Assembly (NCBI RefSeq): GCF_001422735.1
Contig: NZ_LMLZ01000009.1
Span: forward strand, 1 to 56,597
From: Acidovorax sp. Leaf78
GTDB taxonomy: Bacteria; Pseudomonadota; Gammaproteobacteria; Burkholderiales; Burkholderiaceae_C
Direction: 5' to 3'
Length of the DNA: 56,597 nt
Notes under the pieces: generated by a model
What the model was told of the DNA's origin: nothing
Database searches by the model: none
Seen by the model: the letters and a program-made list of their open reading frames with translations, nothing else
Shown here: positions 1 to 17,677 of the stretch, piece by piece
How the letters are laid out: each line of letters opens with the position of its first letter
Position numbering within the stretch: position 1 is the stretch's first letter
Made by a program: the position numbers and the translations under genes

Positions 1-106
1 TGTGAAGCTGATCAACCCCATCGCCATGGAAGAAGGTCTGCGCTTCGCTATCCGCGAAGGCGGCCGCACCGTGGGCGCTGGCGTCGTGGCCAAGATCCTT
101 GCGTAA
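1..106 (+). CDS. tuf: Elongation factor Tu, C-terminal end (partial)
   Basis: Only the last 34 codons are present, ending at the TAA at 104-106. The reading frame ends in [20 protein letters not shown] followed by LA, the conserved C-terminus of EF-Tu, the GTPase that delivers aminoacyl-tRNA to the ribosome. The position directly upstream of tRNA-Trp, secE and nusG is the standard betaproteobacterial order and supports the call. The 5' part lies outside the window. Confidence 0.95.
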
Positions 107-127
107 TTCAAGCAAGGCAGAAGATAC

Positions 128-203
128 AGGGGTATAGCTCAATTGGCAGAGCGTTGGTCTCCAAAACCAAAGGTTGTAGGTTCGATTCCTACTGCCCCTG
201 CCA
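128..203 (+). tRNA. tRNA-Trp (anticodon CCA)
   Basis: A 76-nt cloverleaf with encoded CCA end. The acceptor arm AGGGGTA pairs with TGCCCCT. The anticodon arm TTGGT/ACCAA encloses the loop CTCCAAA, giving anticodon CCA at 161-163. The T arm carries the TTCGATT loop. The gene lies between tuf and secE and is probably co-transcribed with one or both. Confidence 0.97.
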
Positions 204-222
204 CTTGACAGTGGCCTCCAAC

Positions 223-247
223 AAGCCCGCCAGGCCCTGGCGGGCTT
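223..247 (+). terminator. Strong hairpin between tRNA-Trp and secE
   Basis: A perfect 11-bp stem (AAGCCCGCCAG / CTGGCGGGCTT) with a GCC loop. It is followed by CGGTGTC rather than a T run, so it may be a partial terminator, an RNA-processing signal for the tRNA transcript or a Rho-assisted end rather than a classic intrinsic terminator. Confidence 0.5.
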
Positions 248-293
248 CGGTGTCTTAAGTGGCGCCGAGACTCGTAGCAGGAATTATTCAAAC

Positions 294-680
294 ATGGCCA
301 CTTCACAGGTTGAAACCGTCAACACAGGCGCTGACAAAGCCAAGCTCGCGGCAGTGGTGGCTTTGGTCATCGCGTCGGTGGCTGGTTTCTATTTGCTGAG
401 CAAGCAAGGCGTATACGTCCAGTGGGCTGCATTGATCGTCGGATTGATCGCTGCCGTGGCGGTATTCCTGATTTCTGAGCCAGGTCGTCAGTTCATCGCT
501 TTTGCCCAGGACGCCTGGCGTGAGGTCAAGAAGGTCGTCTGGCCGACCCGCAAGGAAACCTTGCAGATGACCGCGTATGTGTTCGCCTTTGTGGTGATCA
601 TGGCGCTTTTCCTGTGGTTCACCGACAAGACGCTGGAATGGGTCTTGTACGACTTGATTTTGGGATGGAGAAAGTCATGA
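294..680 (+). CDS. secE: Preprotein translocase subunit SecE
   Basis: A 128-residue inner-membrane protein, the SecE subunit that clamps SecY in the SecYEG translocon. Three hydrophobic segments are visible at about residues 18-36, 42-60 and 92-110, so this is the three-span form of E. coli. The conserved amphipathic stretch before the last span reads [13 protein letters not shown] (residues 76-88), the family signature. The stop codon overlaps the start of nusG (ATGA at 677-680), so the two are translationally coupled. Confidence 0.97.
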   Translation: MATSQVETVNTGADKAKLAAVVALVIASVAGFYLLSKQGVYVQWAALIVGLIAAVAVFLISEPGRQFIAFAQDAWREVKKVVWPTRKETLQMTAYVFAFVVIMALFLWFTDKTLEWVLYDLILGWRKS

Positions 681-1273
681 CGAGCGCTACGGAAATCACT
701 GGAGCTGAGGCTCCTTCTGGCGCTTCTGCTTCCGCCAACCCAGACCTGCGCTGGTACATCGTGCATGCCTACTCGGGCATGGAAAAGGCAGTGGAACGCA
801 ACATCCAGGAGCGCATCGCGCGCTCGGGCATGGAGACCAAGTTCGGTCGCATTCTGGTGCCCACGGAAGAAGTCGTGGAGATGAAGAACGGCCAGCGCAA
901 GACGACCGAGCGTCGCTTGTTCCCCGGCTACGTGTTCGTCGAAATGATCATGGACGACGACACCTGGCATCTGGTGAAACACACCAGTAAGGTGACGGGT
1001 TTCGTGGGTGGTGCCAAGAACCGTCCTGCGCCCATTTCCGAAGAGGAAGTGCAAAAGATCGTCAGCCAGATGCAGGAAGGCACGGAGAAGCCGCGCCACA
1101 AGGTCGAATTCATGGTGGGCGAACTGGTGCGCGTCAAGGAAGGTCCTTTCACGGACTTCAATGGCTCCGTCGAAGAAGTCAACTACGAGAAGAGCCGTGT
1201 GCGCGTCTCGGTGATGATCTTCGGCCGTTCCACGCCTGTGGAGCTGGAATTCGGCCAGGTCGAAAAGACCTGA
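677..1273 (+). CDS. nusG: Transcription termination/antitermination protein NusG
   Basis: A 198-residue protein that binds RNA polymerase and connects it to Rho or the ribosome. The NGN domain starts at [19 protein letters not shown] (about residues 24-42) and contains [12 protein letters not shown]. The KOW motif is [20 protein letters not shown] (about residues 148-167). I chose the ATG at 677, which overlaps the secE TGA and is preceded by GGAG at 667-670; an upstream in-frame ATG at 614 lies inside secE and would add a non-conserved extension. Confidence 0.96.
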   Translation: MTSATEITGAEAPSGASASANPDLRWYIVHAYSGMEKAVERNIQERIARSGMETKFGRILVPTEEVVEMKNGQRKTTERRLFPGYVFVEMIMDDDTWHLVKHTSKVTGFVGGAKNRPAPISEEEVQKIVSQMQEGTEKPRHKVEFMVGELVRVKEGPFTDFNGSVEEVNYEKSRVRVSVMIFGRSTPVELEFGQVEKT

Positions 1274-1294
1274 GTCAAAAGACCTGAGTCTTTT
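1263..1294 (+). repeat. Tandem 14-bp duplication and hairpin at the nusG stop
   Basis: AAAAGACCTGAGTC occurs twice in tandem (1263-1276 and 1277-1290). The first copy contains the nusG stop codon. The second copy plus the next TTTT forms a perfect hairpin AAAAGAC-CTGA-GTCTTTT (1277-1294). It could weakly attenuate read-through from nusG to rplK; this is inference. Confidence 0.6.
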
Positions 1295-1459
1295 GGCAGG
1301 ACCTTCGTGGTCCCCGGTGTGTTGCCAAGGCAGGCACACCATCAAATTTGGATCCCGCGCTTTCGACTCGGTGCGGGATCGTCAGGAGAGAGTCTTAACC
1401 CCGGGGAGCCGATGCTGCATGGTGCAGCGGATGGCGTCATCACCCGCAAGGAGTAAAAC

Positions 1460-1891
1460 ATGGCGAAGAAAATCGTCGGTTTTATCAAGCTGCAAGTTCC
1501 AGCTGGTAAGGCCAACCCATCCCCACCTATCGGCCCAGCACTGGGTCAGCGTGGCCTCAACATCATGGAGTTCTGCAAGGCATTCAATGCGCAGACCCAG
1601 GGCGTTGAGCCAGGCCTGCCATTGCCCGTGGTCATCACGGCTTTCGCAGACAAGAGCTTCACCTTCATCATCAAGACGCCGCCTGCGACGACTCTGATCA
1701 AGAAGGCCATCAAGCTCGACAAGGGTTCTTCGAACCCATTGAAGACAAAGGTCGGCAAGATCACGCGCGAACAGCTCGAAGAGATCGCCAAGACCAAGAT
1801 GAAAGACATGAACGCTGCCAACGTCGACGCCGCTGTGCGCACGCTGGCCGGCTCTGCACGCTCGATGGGCGTGACGGTGGAGGGTTTGTAA
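1460..1891 (+). CDS. rplK: 50S ribosomal protein L11
   Basis: A 143-residue protein that with L10/L7/L12 builds the GTPase-associated centre of the large subunit. The N-terminal domain has the proline-rich signature [20 protein letters not shown] and the C-terminal rRNA-binding domain ends [21 protein letters not shown] sits just upstream of the ATG. It is separated from rplA by a single base, so the two form the L11 operon unit. Confidence 0.98.
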   Translation: MAKKIVGFIKLQVPAGKANPSPPIGPALGQRGLNIMEFCKAFNAQTQGVEPGLPLPVVITAFADKSFTFIIKTPPATTLIKKAIKLDKGSSNPLKTKVGKITREQLEEIAKTKMKDMNAANVDAAVRTLAGSARSMGVTVEGL

Positions 1892-1892
1892 A

Positions 1893-2591
1893 ATGGCCAA
1901 GCTGACTAAGAAGCAAAAAGCCCTGCAAGGCAAGGTTGAGAGCACGAAGCTGTACGCCTTCGCTGACGCAGTCGTGATCGTGAAGGAAGCCGCTACGGCC
2001 AAGTTCGACGAATCCATCGACGTCGCTGTTCAGCTTGGCATCGATGCCAAGAAGTCCGACCAAGTCGTTCGCGGCGCCGTAGTGCTGCCCAACGGTACCG
2101 GCAAGACGACCCGCGTGGCCGTGTTCGCCCAAGGTGCCAAGGCTGAAGAAGCCAAGGCTGCTGGCGCCGACATCGTGGGTATGGACGACTTGGCCGCGAT
2201 GGTCAAGGCCGGCGACATGCCTTTCGACGTGGTGATCGCCGCCCCTGACGCCATGCGCGTCGTGGGTACGCTGGGCCAGATCCTGGGCCCACGTGGCCTG
2301 ATGCCTAACCCCAAGGTGGGCACCGTGACGCCTGACGTCGCTACGGCTGTGAAGAACGCCAAGGCAGGTCAAGTGCAGTTCCGCGTCGACAAGGCAGGCA
2401 TCGTGCACAGCACGATCGGCCGTCGCTCGTTCGACAACGACAAGCTGCAAGGCAACCTGGCTGCACTGATCGACGCCCTGACGAAGGCCAAGCCTGCAAC
2501 CAGCAAGGGTGTCTACCTGCGCAAGGTGGCAGTGTCTTCCACGATGGGCCTGGGTGTCCGCGTGGACACGCAGACCATCACTGCAGCGTAA
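1893..2591 (+). CDS. rplA: 50S ribosomal protein L1
   Basis: A 232-residue L1 protein, which forms the mobile stalk at the E site and, in E. coli, represses translation of its own operon. Conserved stretches include [20 protein letters not shown] near the N-terminus and [15 protein letters not shown] in the central domain. It begins one base after the rplK stop, consistent with coupled translation. Confidence 0.98.
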   Translation: MAKLTKKQKALQGKVESTKLYAFADAVVIVKEAATAKFDESIDVAVQLGIDAKKSDQVVRGAVVLPNGTGKTTRVAVFAQGAKAEEAKAAGADIVGMDDLAAMVKAGDMPFDVVIAAPDAMRVVGTLGQILGPRGLMPNPKVGTVTPDVATAVKNAKAGQVQFRVDKAGIVHSTIGRRSFDNDKLQGNLAALIDALTKAKPATSKGVYLRKVAVSSTMGLGVRVDTQTITAA

Positions 2592-2828
2592 TTGCAAGAA
2601 ATCTTCGGGCAGGCCTTCACGGGCAGGTCCGATGTGGTGGGCTGGGGCTGCTTCGGTAGCCACAGGCCATCCAAGACCGTTGGTGCGCGATCCGGTCGCG
2701 CTTAAAGCCAGACAAGGCACCAACGCAGATGGCGATCCCGCTGCAGATGGAATTTTCCAGAACAGTTGGTCGCTGCAACAAGAGCGCGCATGAGGCAACC
2801 GCCGAGTGCGCATTTTAAGGAGTAGACC
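2592..2828 (+). promoter_or_regulatory. rplJ leader (L10-leader-like mRNA structure)
   Basis: The 237-nt gap between rplA and rplJ holds an extended stem GTTGGTGC (2679-2686) / GCACCAAC (2717-2724), with a smaller GCG/CGC hairpin inside. In many bacteria the L10-(L12)4 complex binds such a leader to repress rplJL translation. Position and the long-range pairing fit that function; I could not fold or score it against the family model. AAGGAG at 2817-2822 is the rplJ ribosome binding site. Confidence 0.65.
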
Positions 2829-3353
2829 TTGAGTCTTAATCGCAGTGAGAAAGAAGCGGTCATCAGTGAAGTGACCAGCCTCGCCGCTAAAGCTCAAACG
2901 CTTGTGATCGCGGAATACCGTGGCATCACGGTCGCCGACATGACCAAACTGCGTGTTGATGCTCGCAGCAAGGGCGTGACCCTGAGTGTTCTGAAGAACA
3001 CCCTGGCTCGCCGTGCTGTGGCAGGTAGCGCATTTGACGTGGTGGCAGACCAGATGACCGGCCCGCTCATCTATGGCTTCTCCGAAGACGCTGTGGCCGC
3101 CGCCAAGGTGGTGGCCGATTTCGCGAAAACCAACGACAAGCTGGTGATTCGCGGTGGCGCTTTCGGTGGCAAGGCCCTGGATGTCAACGGCGTTAAGCAA
3201 CTGGCTAACATTCCTTCCAAGGAAGTTCTGTTGGCTCAGATTTGTGGCTTGCTTATGTCCCCCATGTCGCGTACGGCCGTTGTGCTGGGCGCACTGGCGG
3301 CGAAAAAAGGCGAAGGCGCTGCCGAAACGGCCGCCGAACCTGTTGCGGCTTGA
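2829..3353 (+). CDS. rplJ: 50S ribosomal protein L10
   Basis: A 174-residue L10 protein, the stalk base that carries L7/L12 dimers. It starts with TTG (2829-2831), supported by AAGGAG at the right distance and by the conserved beginning [14 protein letters not shown]; no in-frame ATG would give the conserved N-terminus. The C-terminal helix region is followed by a short Ala/Glu-rich tail. The weak start may help set the L10:L12 ratio. Confidence 0.96.
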   Translation: MSLNRSEKEAVISEVTSLAAKAQTLVIAEYRGITVADMTKLRVDARSKGVTLSVLKNTLARRAVAGSAFDVVADQMTGPLIYGFSEDAVAAAKVVADFAKTNDKLVIRGGAFGGKALDVNGVKQLANIPSKEVLLAQICGLLMSPMSRTAVVLGALAAKKGEGAAETAAEPVAA

Positions 3354-3392
3354 TAGCCCGGCAGACAACCAACTAATTGTTAGGAAATAAAA

Positions 3393-3770
<378 letters not shown>

Positions 3771-3783
3771 TTCAGTCCCCTTC

Positions 3784-3906
3784 AAGGGCTGGAGTGCTCC
3801 TCGCGGGCCTCCAGCCTTTGGTGCTTTCAGAGCGCACTTGAAAACCGGTTGGGCCCGGTTGCCGCTGGCCCCAGGCCGACGGACAGGCCCAACCGGTTTT
3901 CAAGTG
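3784..3906 (+). promoter_or_regulatory. Two hairpins in the rplL-rpoB spacer, including a 20-bp perfect inverted repeat
   Basis: The 300-bp spacer contains a hairpin GGCTGGAG (3787-3794) / CTCCAGCC (3809-3816). It also contains a perfect 20-bp inverted repeat: left arm 3835-3854 beginning CACTTGAAAACC, right arm 3887-3906, around a 32-nt loop that has its own CTGG/CCAG pairing. No T run follows either stem. In E. coli this spacer holds an attenuator and an RNase III processing site; the same role is plausible here but inferred. Confidence 0.6.
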
Positions 3907-4070
3907 TCTTCTGTCAATCCCGACAGCAGAAGATGCCTTGGTTCGGGTGATGTGCAACGCATCACCGTCCGCCATGGTTGGTAGTGGCCAACCGCCAAGC
4001 CCGCACGGAAACCTCTCCATGCGGGTCAGTCGTCGAAGACCCAGGACTCACGTCTTTGCCCGGAGATCTC

Positions 4071-8183
<4,113 letters not shown>

Positions 8184-8204
8184 GCAGAAAAGGAAAGAGT
8201 CACT

Positions 8205-12443
<4,239 letters not shown>

Positions 12444-12520
12444 GGCCAAGGCTGAACCCGTTCTTCGCCATGCGCGAAAGACGGGTTCACCGTGGCCTTC
12501 AGCCCCCAGGCTGTCTTTGA

Positions 12521-12560
12521 AACGCTCCCGTCCTGTCCCAGGCAGGCCGGGAGCGTTTTT
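12521..12560 (+). terminator. Rho-independent terminator after rpoC
   Basis: Stem AACGCTCCCG (12521-12530) / CGGGAGCGTT (12548-12557) with a loop that can pair further (CCTG...CAGG), ending in a run of five T. It is 78 bp after the rpoC stop. Confidence 0.9.
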
Positions 12561-12632
12561 CATTCAATTCGTTGTTTCGTTCACCCCTTCTTCGGGCCGT
12601 GCGCGCCAAGTCCGCGCTGCCGGCATCTGTGC

Positions 12633-13262
12633 ATGTGGTCATCGCCTCTTTTCTGGATCGTCATCGCCATCGCTCTGTTCTGGGCGCTGGGTGCCTACAA
12701 CCGGCTGATGCGGTTGCGATCGGCTGTCGTGCAGTCGTTCGGCAGCTTCGACGCCCACATGGTGCGCCAGGTGGCGCTACTGGGGGAGTTCAACGCGGCT
12801 TGCTCGGTGCAACAGAACGACGCTGAACTGTCTGCACACCAGGAGATGGCGGCGCTGCAGGGCGCCACCACCCAGTTGAGCGCGTCGCTGGCCGTGGCCA
12901 GGGCCCGGCCCCTGCGGCCCGATGCGATGGCCGCGCTGGCCGCTGCGCGCGACGTGCTGCACGCCAGCTGGCCTGGCGCGCTGCGCAAGGCGCAAGAAGC
13001 TGCCGTGGTCACGGTGCCTGCGGCTGCGCTACCTGCCGCAGCGCCAGCCAATGAGGGCGAGGAGCACAACAGTGCCCCGCTGGCGGAGGTGTTGTCGCCC
13101 TCGCTGTTCTGGTCGGTGCGCTGGGGCGACCATGTGCAGCAGAACGATCAGGCCATTGCCGTCTTCAATGACGCTGTGGTGCAGTACAACGAAGCCATCG
13201 TCCAGTTTCCAGCCAACCTGCTGGCCTGGGCGTTTGGCTTCAAAGCGGCACGCGGGCTGTAG
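12633..13262 (+). CDS. LemA-like membrane-anchored protein
   Basis: A 209-residue protein when started at the ATG at 12633. It begins with a single membrane segment (SSPLFWIVIAIALFWALGAY) followed by NRLMRLRSAVVQSF, the LemA pattern of a membrane anchor plus a helical bundle. It ends with YNEAIVQFPANLLAWAFGFK, which matches the LemA C-terminal signature. The middle is more diverged and Ala-rich than usual. LemA proteins are anchored with the helical part in the periplasm; their function is unclear. An in-frame ATG at 12492 lies across the rpoC terminator and is unlikely. rsmB follows after 24 bp. Confidence 0.75.
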   Translation: MWSSPLFWIVIAIALFWALGAYNRLMRLRSAVVQSFGSFDAHMVRQVALLGEFNAACSVQQNDAELSAHQEMAALQGATTQLSASLAVARARPLRPDAMAALAAARDVLHASWPGALRKAQEAAVVTVPAAALPAAAPANEGEEHNSAPLAEVLSPSLFWSVRWGDHVQQNDQAIAVFNDAVVQYNEAIVQFPANLLAWAFGFKAARGL

Positions 13263-13286
13263 CCGCCCGCGCACCGAAGGACCCCC

Positions 13287-14723
13287 ATGAGCTCCTCACC
13301 ATCCCGGGGCAATACGCCCCCAGCCGCGCAGCCCCCGGGCGCAGGGTCTTCCGCCACGGGCCGTGGCGGCCCGCCAGGCCAAAAGCCGCAAGCCGTCGCG
13401 CTGTGGCAGCAACTGCTGGCCGTGGCTGGCGCGCTGCAGGCCATCCGCGCCGGGCAGTCCGGCACCGCGGCGCTGGCCGCTGTCGAGGCAGTGTTGCGCC
13501 CGGGCGTGCAGGCCCTGCTGTTCCAGGTGCTGCGCCAAGCCGGCCGGGCCGAGGCCCTGCGCCGTGCCATGGTGCCGCGCACGCCGCCCCCCGCTGCAGA
13601 TGCCTTGCTCTGCACAGCCCTGGCGTTGTGCTGGAACCCGGAGGAGTCGCCGTACGAGCCCTTCACCCTGGTGAACCAGGCGGTCGAGGCCGCCAAGCGC
13701 CACGCCGGTACGCGCGCGCAGTCGTCCTTCATCAACGGCTGCCTGCGCAGGTTCCTGCGCGAGCGCGACGCCCTGGTGCAGGGCACCGACGCCGACCCCT
13801 TGGCGCGGTGGAACCACCCCGCCTGGTGGATCGCCCGCTTGCGCAAGGACCACCCGGCGCATTGGGAGCAGATCTTGCGCGCCAACAACACCCACGCGCC
13901 CATGACGCTGCGGGTCAATGCACAAAAAAGCACGCTACCGCTCTACCAGAAAGCGCTAGATGCTATCAATTTTGATTCTGAGCCTGTTGGTGCGTCGGGG
14001 CTGGAATTGCGCCAGGCAGTGCCGGTGCAGGCCTTGCCAGGCTTCGCCGATGGCCACGTCTCTGTACAAGACGCTGCTGCGCAGCTGGCCGCACCGCTGC
14101 TGCTCGATGGCTTGGATCTGTCGCAGCCGCTGCGGGTGCTAGACGCCTGCGCCGCACCGGGCGGAAAGACGGCCCACCTGCTCGAGATGGCCGGCGCCGG
14201 CGCCCCTTTGCAGGTGACGGCCCTGGAGATCGACCCGCTGCGCAGCGCCCGGATCGGCGAAACCCTGCAGCGGCTGGGTCTGCAAGCCCAGGTGGTGGTG
14301 GCCGACGCGGCCCGCCCCGAGGACTGGTGGCAGCAGCAGTGCGGTGGCGCGCTTTTCGACGCCATCTTGCTCGACGCTCCGTGCACGGCATCCGGCATCG
14401 TGCGGCGCCACCCTGACGTGCGGTGGCTGCGCCGCGAGAGCGACATCGCCCAGCTGGCCGTTCTGCAGGCACGGCTGCTGGCCGCGTTGTGGCCGCTGGT
14501 GCGCCCCGGCGGGCGGTTGCTGTACTGCACCTGCTCGGTGTTCCGCGCCGAGGGAGAGGGGCAGGTCCAAACGTTTCTTGCGCACAACACCGATGCGCAA
14601 TTGCTGCCGTCACCCGGCCATTTAATTCCCGGTAAAGCGGACAAGCCCGGAACTGTCCCGGACAATCAGTTGGGTGATCACGACGGATTTTTTTACGCAC
14701 TGTTGCAGAAATCGCCGCAATGA
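13287..14723 (+). CDS. rsmB: 16S rRNA (cytosine(967)-C(5))-methyltransferase RsmB
   Basis: A 478-residue enzyme that transfers a methyl group from S-adenosylmethionine to C967 of 16S rRNA. The N-terminal NusB-like domain spans about residues 35-190. The Rossmann methyltransferase has the SAM motif DACAAPGGKTAHLLEM near residue 284, the DAPCTASGIVRRHPD motif near 364 and the nucleophile motif YCTCSV near 414. Residues about 213-231 come from a copy of an interspersed stem-loop repeat (13925-13980) inserted between the NusB and methyltransferase domains. The N-terminus also has a Pro/Gly-rich extension. Confidence 0.93.
   Translation: MSSSPSRGNTPPAAQPPGAGSSATGRGGPPGQKPQAVALWQQLLAVAGALQAIRAGQSGTAALAAVEAVLRPGVQALLFQVLRQAGRAEALRRAMVPRTPPPAADALLCTALALCWNPEESPYEPFTLVNQAVEAAKRHAGTRAQSSFINGCLRRFLRERDALVQGTDADPLARWNHPAWWIARLRKDHPAHWEQILRANNTHAPMTLRVNAQKSTLPLYQKALDAINFDSEPVGASGLELRQAVPVQALPGFADGHVSVQDAAAQLAAPLLLDGLDLSQPLRVLDACAAPGGKTAHLLEMAGAGAPLQVTALEIDPLRSARIGETLQRLGLQAQVVVADAARPEDWWQQQCGGALFDAILLDAPCTASGIVRRHPDVRWLRRESDIAQLAVLQARLLAALWPLVRPGGRLLYCTCSVFRAEGEGQVQTFLAHNTDAQLLPSPGHLIPGKADKPGTVPDNQLGDHDGFFYALLQKSPQ
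13925..13980 (-). repeat. Intragenic stem-loop repeat, copy 1 (inside rsmB)
   Basis: On the minus strand this reads TTGATAGCATCTAGCGCTTT followed by CTGGTAGAGCGGTAGC. It aligns with the copies at 39083-39143, 42978-43032 and 50080-50135. The core is a hairpin of the form CTAGCGCTT-loop-AAGCGGTAG. Here it is translated in frame within rsmB. Confidence 0.75.
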
Positions 14724-15345
14724 GTCGCAATGGACTCGTTGGAGCCTGCTTTGCAGCGTTCTGTTGGTGTTGTGGAGCTGCTGCTTCCTGGCATCCGTCT
14801 CGGTAGCGGCCCCTTCCGCTGTCCCTGAAGTGGGGGACCTGCGGCTGGATCGCACGGAAGACGGCCTGTACCTCAGCGCCAACCTGCAAGTCCTGCTGCC
14901 CGAGCTGGCCGAGGATGCGCTCTACAAAGGCATCCCCATGTACTTCGTGGCCGAAGCCCAGGTCACCCGAGACCGCTGGTACTGGTACGACCGGCAAGTG
15001 GCGGAAACAACCCGGTATCTGCGACTAAGTTACCAGCCGCTCACCCGGCGGTGGCGCCTCAACATATCGCCAGTGCCTTTCACCAACAGCGGGCTTGGCG
15101 TGGTACTGGGCCAGACGTTTGATGAATATGACGACGCGATGGCCGCCATACAGCGCTTTTCACGCTGGAAAATCGCCGAAGGCGACGTCATGGACGCCGA
15201 TACCGTTCACACCGTGCATTTCAGGTTCAGGCTCGACACCTCCCAGCTGCCCCGTCCGTTCCAGATCGGCACCGTGGGCCGCTCGGGCTGGAACCTCCTG
15301 GTATCGCGCAGCCAGCGCGTCGGTGCCCTAGAGCCTGCCAAGTGA
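14674..15345 (+). CDS. DUF4390 domain protein (predicted secreted or membrane-anchored)
   Basis: Up to 223 residues. The N-terminus has an Arg-rich stretch (RNRRNESQWTRW) followed by a hydrophobic segment LLCSVLLVLWSCCFLASVSV, which looks like a signal peptide or anchor. The rest resembles DUF4390 proteins, a family of unknown function found in betaproteobacteria next to NtrY-like kinases; the WYWYDRQVAETTRYLRLSYQ and PLTRRWRLN stretches are typical. The start is uncertain because the ATG at 14674 overlaps rsmB by 50 bp, but no better in-frame start with a signal peptide is visible. The TGA overlaps the GTG of the next gene. Confidence 0.75.
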   Translation: MITTDFFTHCCRNRRNESQWTRWSLLCSVLLVLWSCCFLASVSVAAPSAVPEVGDLRLDRTEDGLYLSANLQVLLPELAEDALYKGIPMYFVAEAQVTRDRWYWYDRQVAETTRYLRLSYQPLTRRWRLNISPVPFTNSGLGVVLGQTFDEYDDAMAAIQRFSRWKIAEGDVMDADTVHTVHFRFRLDTSQLPRPFQIGTVGRSGWNLLVSRSQRVGALEPAK

Positions 15346-17636
15346 GCCCGGATCCTGTCAGTACCCCCGGCTCGGCCTCTGCCCACGCGGCGGCCCGGCA
15401 ATCCCGCGCGGTGCGGTGGGCGGTGGGGGTGGGCGCGGCCATCATGTCCGCCATCGGGCTGGTGCTGCTGTTTCTGCTGACGCTGGCCACCAACAACCGC
15501 GCCCTGTACGAGCGCAACTACGCCTGGCTCTTCGGCGTGAACGTGCTGGTGGCACTGCTGCTGCTGGCCGTGCTGGTCTGGGTTGCTGCGCGCCTGTCCA
15601 TGCGGCTGCGCAAGGGACGCTTCGGCAGCCGCCTGCTGGTCAAGCTGGCCGCCATCTTTGCGCTGGTGGGGCTGATGCCGGGGCTGCTGATCTACGTGGT
15701 GTCCTACCAATTCGTCACCCGGTCGATCGAAAGCTGGTTCGACGTGAAGGTGGAAGGGGCGCTGTCCGCCGGCGTCAACCTGGCGCGCGTGTCGCTCGAC
15801 TCGCTGGCCACCGACATGGCCTCCAAGACACGCAATGCCGGCACACAGGTGGCCCAGGTGCCAGACGCCGCCGCAGGCCTGGTGCTGGAGCGCATTCGCG
15901 ACCAGCTGGGCGCGACCGACGTGGTGCTGTGGAACGCTGCAGGCCAGGCCGTGGCCAGCGCAGGGCAGTCCCGCTTCAGCCTCAACCCCGAGCGCCCCAG
16001 CGTGTCGCTGTTGCGCACCGTACGCCAGCAACGCGCCAGCGCCCAGATCGAGGGGCTGGACGACATCTCCGACCCCGCCGCAGCCCAGAACGCCCGCGTG
16101 AAGGTGCTGGCCCTTGTCAGCAACCCCAGCGTGGGCCTGCTGGCCGAGCCGCGCTATCTGCAGGCCACATTGCCGCTGCCCGCCGCCCTGGTGGCCAACG
16201 CCATCGCCGTGCAAGAGGCCAACCGCGAATACCAGGAGCGTGCCCTGTCACGCGGCGGCCTGCGGCGCATGTACGTCGGCACGCTCACCTTGAGCCTGTT
16301 TCTGGCCGTGTTCGGCGCGGTGCTGCTGGCCGTGCTGCTGGGCAATCAACTCGTGCGGCCCCTGTTGGTGCTGGCCGAAGGCGTGCGCGAGGTGGCCGCA
16401 GGCAACCTGAGCCCCAAGGCCGCGCTGCAGGGCAAAGACGAGCTGGGCGGCCTCACACGGTCGTTTGCGCTCATGACCCAGCAGCTCGCAGACGCCCGCC
16501 ACGCTGTGGAGCTGAGCATGGGCGAGGTCGATGCCTCGCGGGCCAACCTGCAGACCATCCTCGACAACCTCACCGCCGGCGTCATCGTGCTGGACGATCA
16601 GGGCGTCATCCGCTCGTCCAACCCCGGCGCAACGCGCATCCTGCGCGCGCCCATGGCAGCGTACGAAGGGCGGGCGCTGGCAGAAGTACCCGGCCTGTCC
16701 GAATTCGCAGCGGCAATCCAAGGCCACTTCGACGCCTTTCTGGGCGATAACGAGCGGCACGGGCTTGACCACTGGCAGCAACCGTTCGAGCTGCATGCGT
16801 CGTCCATCGGCGTGGGGCAGCACGCCACCAGCCTGGTCGCGCGGGGCGCTGAACTGCCCGATTCCGCGCGACTGTTGGTTTTTGACGACATTTCAGAGAT
16901 TGTTTCTGCACAACGTGCGCAGGCCTGGGGCGAGGTGGCGCGCCGCCTCGCGCACGAGATCAAGAACCCTTTGACGCCCATCCAGCTGTCTGCCGAACGC
17001 CTGGAAATGAAGCTGGCCGGCAAGCTGCAAGGCCCCGAGCAAGCAGTGGTGACCAAGTCCGTCAAGACCATCGTGGACCAGGTCGATGCGATGAAGCGGC
17101 TGGTCAACGAGTTTCGCGACTACGCCCGCTTGCCGGCAGCAGAGCTGCAATTGCTGGACATCAATGCGCTGGTGACCGACGTGCTGAATCTCTATGGCGA
17201 AGAGAACGCCACCGTCCGCGTGGAGGCCGAGCTGGACCCCCGTTGCCCCTCGATAGCGGGCGATGCGCAGCAGCTGCGCCAGGTCGTCCACAACCTCTTG
17301 CAAAACGCCCAGGACTCCACCGAGCAGGCCGGCGCCACGGCCACCGAACCGCTGCCGCCGGTGCGCATCAGCACCCGCTGGAGTGAGTCTTCACGCCGCG
17401 TGCGGCTCACCGTGGCAGACAGTGGCGGCGGCTTTCCGGCGCACATCCTGCAGCGCGCTTTCGAGCCCTACGTCACCACCAAACCACGCGGCACCGGCCT
17501 GGGTCTGGCCGTGGTCAAAAAGATCGCCGACGAGCACGGCGCACGCATCGACCTGTCCAACCGCACCGAAGATGGCGTGGTGCGCGGGGCCCAAGTGTCG
17601 TTATCATTCGCCCCTGAACCAGCGTTGGCGGCATAA
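15342..17636 (+). CDS. NtrY-like sensor histidine kinase
   Basis: A 764-residue membrane kinase. It starts with GTG at 15342, overlapping the upstream stop (GTGA). Domains in order: several N-terminal transmembrane segments (AAIMSAIGLVLLFLLTLATN, VLVALLLLAVLVWVAARLSM and others), a periplasmic or extracytoplasmic part, another span near residues 310-335, a HAMP linker, a PAS-like domain (about 400-520), then the kinase core. The phospho-acceptor is His538 in RLAHEIKNPLTPIQLSAERL. The ATPase has the N box NLLQNAQDS, the G1 box DSGGGFP and TGLGLAVVKKIADEHG. It forms a two-component pair with the regulator 41 bp downstream. NtrY kinases sense nitrogen or redox state in several proteobacteria; the signal here is unknown. 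Confidence 0.88.
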   Translation: MSPDPVSTPGSASAHAAARQSRAVRWAVGVGAAIMSAIGLVLLFLLTLATNNRALYERNYAWLFGVNVLVALLLLAVLVWVAARLSMRLRKGRFGSRLLVKLAAIFALVGLMPGLLIYVVSYQFVTRSIESWFDVKVEGALSAGVNLARVSLDSLATDMASKTRNAGTQVAQVPDAAAGLVLERIRDQLGATDVVLWNAAGQAVASAGQSRFSLNPERPSVSLLRTVRQQRASAQIEGLDDISDPAAAQNARVKVLALVSNPSVGLLAEPRYLQATLPLPAALVANAIAVQEANREYQERALSRGGLRRMYVGTLTLSLFLAVFGAVLLAVLLGNQLVRPLLVLAEGVREVAAGNLSPKAALQGKDELGGLTRSFALMTQQLADARHAVELSMGEVDASRANLQTILDNLTAGVIVLDDQGVIRSSNPGATRILRAPMAAYEGRALAEVPGLSEFAAAIQGHFDAFLGDNERHGLDHWQQPFELHASSIGVGQHATSLVARGAELPDSARLLVFDDISEIVSAQRAQAWGEVARRLAHEIKNPLTPIQLSAERLEMKLAGKLQGPEQAVVTKSVKTIVDQVDAMKRLVNEFRDYARLPAAELQLLDINALVTDVLNLYGEENATVRVEAELDPRCPSIAGDAQQLRQVVHNLLQNAQDSTEQAGATATEPLPPVRISTRWSESSRRVRLTVADSGGGFPAHILQRAFEPYVTTKPRGTGLGLAVVKKIADEHGARIDLSNRTEDGVVRGAQVSLSFAPEPALAA

Positions 17637-17677
17637 CAACACCGCCCCGCAGTACTTCCCAAGGCGTTTCTACACAC

